Below are positions 58,422 through 64,000 of a stretch of DNA of 64,000 nucleotides, piece by piece. Numbering within the stretch: position 1 is the stretch's first letter; each line of letters opens with the position of its first letter. Source of the stretch: Massilia sp. Root335. GTDB lineage: Bacteria; Pseudomonadota; Gammaproteobacteria; Burkholderiales; Burkholderiaceae_D. A program made the position numbers and the translations under genes. The notes below the pieces were generated by a model. It did not search any database, had not been told where the DNA came from, and saw only the letters and a program-made list of their open reading frames with translations. The stretch spans positions 302,854 through 366,853 of the forward strand of contig NZ_LMCY01000008.1 of assembly GCF_001425685.1 (NCBI RefSeq), in the 5' to 3' direction.

Positions 58422-59672
58422 GTGAACCAACGCCGCATCCTGCTGGCCCTCTTCCTGATCTACTTCGTGTTCGCCATCCTGCTCAACAGCGTGGGCACGG
58501 TGATCCTCCAGGTCATCCACAACTACGGCGTCGACAAGGGCGCGGCCAGCGTGCTCGAAGGGTTCAAGGACCTGCCGATCGCGATCGTGTCCTTCCTCGT
58601 CGCGTCGACCCTGCCGCGCTTCGGCTACAAGAAGGCGATGCTGCTGGCGCTGGCGATCGTCGCCGCCGCCACGCTGGCGATGCCGCTGATTCCCGCCTTC
58701 GCCACGGCCAAGCTGCTGTTCCTGTGCGTGGGCGTCGCGTTCGCGCTGGCGAAGGTGTCCGTGTACTCGACCATCGGCCTCGTCGCGCGCGACCGCAAGC
58801 ATCATGCGGGCATCACGAACCTGCTGGAAGGCTTCTTCATGGTCGGCGTGCTGTCGGCGTACTGGATCTTCGGCTTCTTCATCGATTCCGACCATCCCGC
58901 CTCGACGAGCTGGCTGAACGTCTACTGGATCCTGTGCGCGCTGTGCGTGGCGACGTTCCTGCTCGTGCTGTCGACGTCCTTCGACGAGCACGGCGCGGCG
59001 CCGCCGCACAGCCGCGGGCCGGCCGCGGACTTCGTCGAGATGCTGCGCCTGTTCGCCCGTCCGCTCGTGTGCGTGTTCGTGCTGACCGCGTTTTTATATG
59101 TGCTCGTCGAGCAGGCCGTCGGCACGTGGCTGCCGACGTTCAACAACGAGATCCTGAAACTGCCCGCCGCGATGAGCGTGCAGGTCACGAGCATCTACGC
59201 GGGCTGCCTCGCGGTGGGACGGCTGTCGGCGGGCGTCATCATGCGCCGCCTGAACTGGTATCCGGTGCTGACCGCGTGCATGCTGGCGATGGGCGCGACG
59301 GTGCTGCTCGCGTTGCCCCTCACGCACGGCGTCAAACTCGACCCCAACGTGACGTGGGCGACGGCGCCGGTGGCCGCGTTCCTGTTCCCGTTCATCGGCC
59401 TGTTCATGGCGCCGATCTACCCGGGCATCAATTCCGTGATGCTCAGTTCTCTCCCGAAGCACCAGCACGCGCCGATGACGGGCCTGCTCGTGATCTTTTC
59501 GGCGCTGGGCGGCACCACCGGGTCGCTCATCACGGGGTATGTGTTCGGGCATTTCAACGGCCACTTCGCGTTCTACCTGACGCTCGTGCCGATCGTGCTG
59601 ATGGTGGGGAGCCTGTATGCGTTCAAGCGGCAGGTGGAGAAAGTGGTGACGGAGGTGGCTGTTATGGCGTAG
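58422..59672 (+). CDS. MFS sugar transporter
   Basis: 416 residues with 12 predicted TM helices, GTG start at 58422 with GGAG 6 bases upstream. Loops such as RFGYKKAMLLALA and RLSAGVIMRRL fit the major facilitator superfamily; overall pattern is like FucP/sugar-permease members. Position last in the GH65-pgmB operon suggests it brings the disaccharide across the inner membrane. Its TAG stop lies within a repeated palindromic element. Confidence 0.88.
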   Translation: MNQRRILLALFLIYFVFAILLNSVGTVILQVIHNYGVDKGAASVLEGFKDLPIAIVSFLVASTLPRFGYKKAMLLALAIVAAATLAMPLIPAFATAKLLFLCVGVAFALAKVSVYSTIGLVARDRKHHAGITNLLEGFFMVGVLSAYWIFGFFIDSDHPASTSWLNVYWILCALCVATFLLVLSTSFDEHGAAPPHSRGPAADFVEMLRLFARPLVCVFVLTAFLYVLVEQAVGTWLPTFNNEILKLPAAMSVQVTSIYAGCLAVGRLSAGVIMRRLNWYPVLTACMLAMGATVLLALPLTHGVKLDPNVTWATAPVAAFLFPFIGLFMAPIYPGINSVMLSSLPKHQHAPMTGLLVIFSALGGTTGSLITGYVFGHFNGHFAFYLTLVPIVLMVGSLYAFKRQVEKVVTEVAVMA

Positions 59673-59743
59673 GGTGGGCGGCCCCCGCCCACCATGCGTG
59701 TGCGGCCCGCGAACGTTCGGTGGGCGCGGGGCGCCCACCCTAC
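59669..59743. repeat. MITE-like palindromic element at a convergent junction
   Basis: 75-bp element with perfect 12-bp ends GTAGGGTGGGCG (59669-59680) and CGCCCACCCTAC (59732-59743), extending to imperfect 25-bp inverted arms. The TAG in the left end is the stop of the MFS gene, and the TAG in the right end, read on the minus strand, is the stop of the LOV protein gene. The hairpin could end transcription from both sides. The end sequence resembles short repeats common in bacterial genomes (recollection). Confidence 0.78.
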
Positions 59744-61848
59744 TGGCAACCCGGATCGGCCTGCGCCGGCTCCGCGCTCTGCGCCAGCAGCAGCGCGCGA
59801 AAATCGCTGGCGCGCATCGGCTTGCCGATCAGGTATCCCTGCAGCACGTCGCATCCCGTCGAGCGGATCGCTTCCCGCTGCAGCTCCGTCTCGATGCCTT
59901 CGCAGATCACGTCGAGCTTGAGCGACTTGGCGAAGGCGATCACGCCGTTGACGATGTCGAGGCAGCGCTGGTCCTGCCCGATCTCGCGCACGAAAGAGCG
60001 GTCGATCTTGATCGCGGTGATCGGCAGCTGGCGCAGGTACGACAGGTTCGAGTAGCCGGTGCCGAAGTCGTCGAGGGCGATGCGAAAGCCCACGCTCTGC
60101 AGTGAGCGCAGCACCAGCGCCGCCTTCTCGATGTCCTGCATCAGCATGCTCTCCGTGACTTCCAGCTTGATGCACTCGGCGTCCAGGCCGTAGCGCGCGA
60201 CGATGTTCTTGAGCAGCGGCGGCAGGTTCTCGTCCGTCAGCTGGCGCGGCGAGACGTTCACCGCCATCCGCAGCCGGTAGCCCAGCAACTCCCATTCGCG
60301 CGCCTGGCGGCACGCTTCCTCGCACACCCAGGCGCCGACGGCGGTGATGGCGGGCGAGCCTTCCAGCATGGGCAGGAACAGGTCGGGGGCCAGCAGCCCG
60401 AGGCGCGGATGTTCCCAGCGCAGCAGCGCCTCGGCGCCGACGACGGCGCCGTTGGCGGCGCTGACCTGCGGCTGGTAGAACAGCACGAACTGGCGCCGTT
60501 CGAGGGCCGAGAACACGTCCTGGCGCAGCTCCAGGCGCTGCTTGAGCAGATGGCGCGCCTGCGGCGAGAACACGGCGAACGTGTGGCGGCCGTTGTCCTT
60601 CGCTTCGTACATGGCGGCGTCGGCGTTGTTGAGCAGTTCGTCGGCCGTGTAGTCGCTGCCGCTGCCGATCGCGATGCCGATGCTGCCGCCGATCGCCACG
60701 TGGTGGCCGTCGACCGGGATCGGGATGGCCAGCTGCTGCAGGACGGCCGCGGCCACCGCTTTCGCGCCTTCGGTATCCATGTCGTCGAGCACGAACACGA
60801 ATTCGTCGCCGCTGATGCGCGCCACGGTGACGCCGCTGCTGGCGAGTCCGCCGAGGCGGCGCCCGATCTCCTGCAGCGCGGTGTCGCCGGCGCGGTGGCC
60901 GTGGGCGTCGTTGACTTCCTTGAAGTGGTCGAGGTCGACGAACAGCACGCCCACGTTGCGGTCTTCCTCGACCGAGCGCGCGAGCGCGTCGTCGAGTATG
61001 CGCAGGCAGCTGAAGCGGTTGTGCAAACCCGTCAGGCTGTCGTGCGTGGCCAGGTGCACGAGCCGCGTCTCGGCTTCCTTGCGCTCGGTGACGTCGGCAA
61101 AGAACACGGTCAGGCCTTCGCGCGACGGGTAGGCGCGGACTTCGATCCACATGCCCAGCGGTTCGTAATAGCTCTCGCAGCTGGCGACTTCCTGCTCGTC
61201 CATCGCGCGCATATAGGTCTGGTAGAACGGGCCGTCGACCGCTTCCGGGAATTCGTCCCACATGCGCTTGCCGATCAGCTCTTCCGGGCGGCGCGAGATC
61301 GCGGCCGCGCCGCGCGCGTTGATGTAGGTGAAGCGCCAGTCGTGGTCGACCGAGAAGCAGCCGTCGGCAATGCTCTCCAGCATGGTGCTCAGGCGTTCGC
61401 GCGCCTGCACGGCCGCGCGCTGGGCTTCCACCACCTCCGTCACGTCCTGCAGGAATGCGACGAAGTGCGTGGGCGCGGCGCCGTCTTCGCTCACGGGAAA
61501 CAGATGCATGCGGCTCCAGAACAGGCTGCCGTCCTTGCGGTAGTTGCGCAGCAGGGCCGTGCAGATCTCGGCGTGTTCCACGCAATGGCGCATGCGTCCG
61601 ATCTCGGGCTGGTCGCGGTCGTCGCGCTGCAGGAAGCGGCAGTTGCGGCCGACCACTTCGTGCGACAGGTAGCCCGTCAGCTTTTCGAAGGCGGGGTTGA
61701 CGTAGGCGATCGGATTGTCCGGCAGGCTCGCGTCGGCAATGATGATGCCCGTGTTGCTGGCTTCGATCAGGCGCTTGAAGAACGGCACCGGCAGGTGCTC
61801 GATGTTTTCGAGGAGGGAGCGAACTTCTTCAGGAGAACAATTCTGCAT
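59740..61848 (-). CDS. LOV-PAS-GGDEF-EAL protein
   Basis: 702 residues, cytoplasmic. Residues 20-140 form a LOV-type PAS domain with GRNCRFLQ, where C70 is the flavin-adduct Cys. N102 of RNYRKDG is kept, but the Asn expected after FW is Ser112 and the Gln expected in FxGxQ is Leu133. Then PAS (150-270), GGDEF (275-435) with SGDEF and DLDHFKEVNDAHGH but no RxxD I-site, and EAL (445-690) with EALLRW, EVTESMLM, LDDFGTGYSN and CEGIET. Likely blue-light control of c-di-GMP turnover. The C-terminus lies at the palindromic element. Confidence 0.92.
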   Translation of the reverse strand: MQNCSPEEVRSLLENIEHLPVPFFKRLIEASNTGIIIADASLPDNPIAYVNPAFEKLTGYLSHEVVGRNCRFLQRDDRDQPEIGRMRHCVEHAEICTALLRNYRKDGSLFWSRMHLFPVSEDGAAPTHFVAFLQDVTEVVEAQRAAVQARERLSTMLESIADGCFSVDHDWRFTYINARGAAAISRRPEELIGKRMWDEFPEAVDGPFYQTYMRAMDEQEVASCESYYEPLGMWIEVRAYPSREGLTVFFADVTERKEAETRLVHLATHDSLTGLHNRFSCLRILDDALARSVEEDRNVGVLFVDLDHFKEVNDAHGHRAGDTALQEIGRRLGGLASSGVTVARISGDEFVFVLDDMDTEGAKAVAAAVLQQLAIPIPVDGHHVAIGGSIGIAIGSGSDYTADELLNNADAAMYEAKDNGRHTFAVFSPQARHLLKQRLELRQDVFSALERRQFVLFYQPQVSAANGAVVGAEALLRWEHPRLGLLAPDLFLPMLEGSPAITAVGAWVCEEACRQAREWELLGYRLRMAVNVSPRQLTDENLPPLLKNIVARYGLDAECIKLEVTESMLMQDIEKAALVLRSLQSVGFRIALDDFGTGYSNLSYLRQLPITAIKIDRSFVREIGQDQRCLDIVNGVIAFAKSLKLDVICEGIETELQREAIRSTGCDVLQGYLIGKPMRASDFRALLLAQSAEPAQADPGCQ

Positions 61849-61957
61849 GATCGTCTACCTTGACGCTGGACGTTGTCAGTGTAACGCCGCGTGCCGTCCG
61901 CGTGCAGCACGAAAGACAGTCGTGCTCGCCTTTGTTGCCGGGTGGCTGGAACCGGCG

Positions 61958-62755
61958 TCAGCCGATGCCCAGCGCGGCCATTTTCGCGCGCAGCGCGAGC
62001 CGGTCCGCATCGATCCGCGCGCCGTTCGTGCGGCTCGACAACGCGGCCCGGTCCTTGCGGCCAAGGAAGTAGGCGATGCGTTCCGCGTTGGCGCCGGACG
62101 GGTGCGGCATCCCGTGCAGGATGCGGTCGGGCGCAAGCACGCCGCGCCGCGCGAGCCAGTCGAGCGCGAGGCCGACCTTGGGGCCCAGCGGCACGTAGAC
62201 GGCGTCGGGCAGGAGGCTCGCCTCGCGCGCGAAATAGTCGAGCAGCTGGGCTTGCAGCAGCGGGGTCGTCAGCATGTTCGGCGCCGCGCCGTTGTAGTTC
62301 TTCTGGTCGACGAAGACCGGGTGGCGCAGCACGGCCGTCACGTGCATCAGGTGCGCGTGCGCACCGAACAGCGAGGCGCAGCCGGCGATGCCGAGCCAGC
62401 GCTGCAGGCCCACGTGGTCGAGCAGGGCGACGAGGTTCGGGCGGATCGCGCCGCTGAACGCGCCGGTGTACTTGGCCGCGCGCAGCACCGCGTCCTGACT
62501 TGCGCCGAGCGCGAGCAGGCGGCGCGCCTCGCGCACGGCATTCTTCCACTGCACGAAGCCGGGCGAGATGCCGACCAGCACGACCCGCGCCGCGCGGTTC
62601 ACGTAATCGAACGGGATGTAGTGGGCGCTCAGGGCGCCGGCGCGCGCCAGCAGGAAGCCGTCGGGGATCTGCGCGGGTGTGGCGACGGCGTCCGGATCGG
62701 TGCCCTGGATGAGGTCGCGGAACGATGAAAACGTGGCAATGGTGCTTGAAAGCAT
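61958..62755 (-). CDS. Uracil-DNA-glycosylase-superfamily-like protein
   Basis: 265 residues. VVLVGISPGFVQW (motif about 60-70) and MPHPSGANAERIAYFLG (216-232) sit at the spacing and context of UDG superfamily motifs (family forms GxxPG and HPSPxS). The first motif has Ser-Pro-Gly rather than the Asp- or Asn-bearing water-activating form, so glycosylase activity is doubtful. No other repair gene is adjacent. Alternative: an uncharacterised relative with a non-repair role. Confidence 0.55.
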   Translation of the reverse strand: MLSSTIATFSSFRDLIQGTDPDAVATPAQIPDGFLLARAGALSAHYIPFDYVNRAARVVLVGISPGFVQWKNAVREARRLLALGASQDAVLRAAKYTGAFSGAIRPNLVALLDHVGLQRWLGIAGCASLFGAHAHLMHVTAVLRHPVFVDQKNYNGAAPNMLTTPLLQAQLLDYFAREASLLPDAVYVPLGPKVGLALDWLARRGVLAPDRILHGMPHPSGANAERIAYFLGRKDRAALSSRTNGARIDADRLALRAKMAALGIG

Positions 62756-62780
62756 GATTTATGGGTATGCAACATGGGTC

Positions 62781-62794
62781 TGCAATCGATGTCA
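62781..62794 (+). promoter_or_regulatory. LacI-type operator-like site upstream of the last receptor
   Basis: TGCAATCGATGTCA differs by one base from the operator at 54201-54214 and matches TG-N2-ATCGAT-N2-CA. It lies 158 bp before the receptor start at 62953. A weaker partial match (TGATATCGA) is at 62827-62835. Confidence 0.5.
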
Positions 62795-62952
62795 CAAAGC
62801 GTTGCGTCGTTTATGGATACGAAAAATGATATCGAAGTTGCGGAAAAATTGATTGGATCGTTCTCACTCGAACGCCTAAGATTACCTTTAAGCATGCCAG
62901 TTCAGAAAGTGTGCCTCGCTTTCAGAAACATAACAATATTTAAAGGAGACGT

Positions 62953-64000
62953 ATGGAACCCATCGCATCGGGCCGGTTCGCGCCTGCACCCCGCACCTTC
63001 GCATTGCGCGGCACCGTTGCCGCACTCATGGGCATCGGTCTGTTGACGAGCGTTTCCGTACGCGCCCAGGACGCCGGCGCCGCCCAGGACGTCAACCAGG
63101 CCAGCGGCGCCAACGTCGTGGTCGTCAGCGGCCAGCGCCAGGCGGCGCAGAGCGCGCAGACGATCAAGAAGAACGCCGATCAGGTGCTCGATTCCATCGT
63201 CGCCGACGACATCGGTAAATTCCCGGACAAGAACGTCGCCGAGATCCTCGGCCGCGTCACCGGCGTGCAGATCCTGCACAACAACGGCGAAGCCAGCAGC
63301 ATCGTGATCCGCGGCCTCGGCGGCGTGACCACCTTGATCAACGGCCGCGAAATGTTCACCGCGGCCAGCCGTTCGCTGGTGATGTCCGACGTGCCGGTCT
63401 CGATGCTGCAGCGCGTGGACGTGTATAAATCGCAGGGCGCCGACATGGTCGAAGGCGGTACGTCGGGCGTCATCGACGTGCGCACCTTCCGTCCGTTCGA
63501 CTTCAAGGGCGAGCAGGTCGCCATCAACGCGCGTGCCGAGCACCGCGACAAGGCCGGCAAGACCGACCCGCAGATCGGCGGCCTGTGGTCGAACCGCTGG
63601 AAGACCAGCATCGGCGACGTCGGCCTGCTGGGCGGCCTGTCGTATCAGCGCGGCCGCTATTTCGACGAGGCCGCGTGGGCCGGCCAGCCGGCCACGTACA
63701 CGGCCAACGGCCAGACCGTGCAGGGCGCGGACGGCAACGGCCGCGTGATGACGACGGGCGACCGCAAGCGCCTGGCGGCGAACTTCTCGGCCCAGTGGCG
63801 CCCGAACCGCGACATGCAGTTCTATGCCGAAGGCTTCGGCACCAAGATCGACCACGATTCGCAGAGTATCTTCTTCGTCGGCGGCCTGCCGGTGTACAGC
63901 CCGGCTTCGACCATCACGACGACCACCGAGGGCGGCAAGAACTACCTGTCCAGCGTCAGCAATCCGAGCGACACGTCGCTGGTGCTGAGCTCGACCCAGG
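62953..64000 (+). CDS. TonB-dependent receptor, 3'-truncated by window edge
   Basis: 349 residues visible. AAAGGAG lies before ATG 62953. Signal peptide (ALRGTVAALMGIGLLTSVSV, cut near RAQ/DAG), TonB-box-like VVVVSG, plug with DSIVADDIGKFPDKN, VIRGLGGVTTLINGREMFT and QRVDVYKSQGADMVEGG, and first barrel strands. The plug is clearly paralogous to the receptor at 1-2543 (shared IVADDIGKFPD, NGREMFT, LQRVDVYKSQ, VIDVRT). The upstream operator-like site suggests control by the LacI protein at 54305. Confidence 0.92.
   Translation, partial: MEPIASGRFAPAPRTFALRGTVAALMGIGLLTSVSVRAQDAGAAQDVNQASGANVVVVSGQRQAAQSAQTIKKNADQVLDSIVADDIGKFPDKNVAEILGRVTGVQILHNNGEASSIVIRGLGGVTTLINGREMFTAASRSLVMSDVPVSMLQRVDVYKSQGADMVEGGTSGVIDVRTFRPFDFKGEQVAINARAEHRDKAGKTDPQIGGLWSNRWKTSIGDVGLLGGLSYQRGRYFDEAAWAGQPATYTANGQTVQGADGNGRVMTTGDRKRLAANFSAQWRPNRDMQFYAEGFGTKIDHDSQSIFFVGGLPVYSPASTITTTTEGGKNYLSSVSNPSDTSLVLSSTQ

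Overview
The window is GC-rich, densely coded chromosomal DNA of a betaproteobacterium. The mix of TonB-dependent receptors, LacI-controlled glycoside loci, many c-di-GMP and hybrid-kinase sensors, kdpFABCDE and short palindromic intergenic repeats points to Oxalobacteraceae of the Massilia/Telluria/Duganella type. That assignment is inference from gene content, not from a marker gene. No rRNA, tRNA, CRISPR array, prophage or intact insertion sequence was seen.

Layout. 1-8.0 kb: carbohydrate locus with a TonB-dependent receptor (cut by the window start), a LacI repressor, a secreted GH43 arabinanase with a ricin-type lectin domain, and a secreted GH2 beta-galactosidase-like enzyme. 8.1-8.3 kb: remnant of a YoeB toxin. 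8.5-19.4 kb: AraC regulator with an FAD monooxygenase, an HDOD protein, a SnoaL / cupredoxin / EAL operon, an orphan FliD-like gene, a PAS protein and a GntP-type permease. 19.4-22.5 kb: tandem and palindromic repeats, then hydrolase, GNAT, ABM monooxygenase and an ECF sigma factor with a SnoaL tail. 22.6-33.6 kb: lone type IV pilin, tautomerase, two paralogous hybrid histidine kinases flanking a GlxA-type regulator and a metallo-beta-lactamase-fold hydrolase, and a GAF-PAS-GGDEF protein. 33.6-43.8 kb: potassium island with kdpE, D, C, B, A, F, a 30-codon ORF upstream of kdpF, and a divergent kup. 43.9-51.5 kb: Cache-GGDEF cyclase, OhrR-like regulator, two paralogous small beta-barrel proteins sharing an upstream element, LysR/NmrA divergent pair and an SPFH protein. 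51.6-59.7 kb: a disaccharide-phosphorylase locus (TonB receptor, LacI, GH65 phosphorylase, beta-phosphoglucomutase, MFS permease). 59.7-64 kb: MITE-like palindrome, LOV-PAS-GGDEF-EAL protein, UDG-superfamily-like protein, and the start of another TonB-dependent receptor.

How it works together. The best-supported circuit is the 51.6-59.7 kb locus. An outer-membrane receptor and an inner-membrane permease would bring in a disaccharide, the GH65 enzyme would split it with phosphate, and beta-phosphoglucomutase would feed the product into glycolysis. Five copies of one LacI-type operator (TG-N2-ATCGAT-N2-CA) link three transcription units: two between the receptor and lacI, two inside the first codons of the GH65 gene, and one upstream of the receptor at 62953. 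The other LacI gene (2560-3582) has its own different palindromes over its promoter. Four c-di-GMP proteins, one with a LOV light-sensor domain, and two large hybrid kinases give the region a strong signalling bias.
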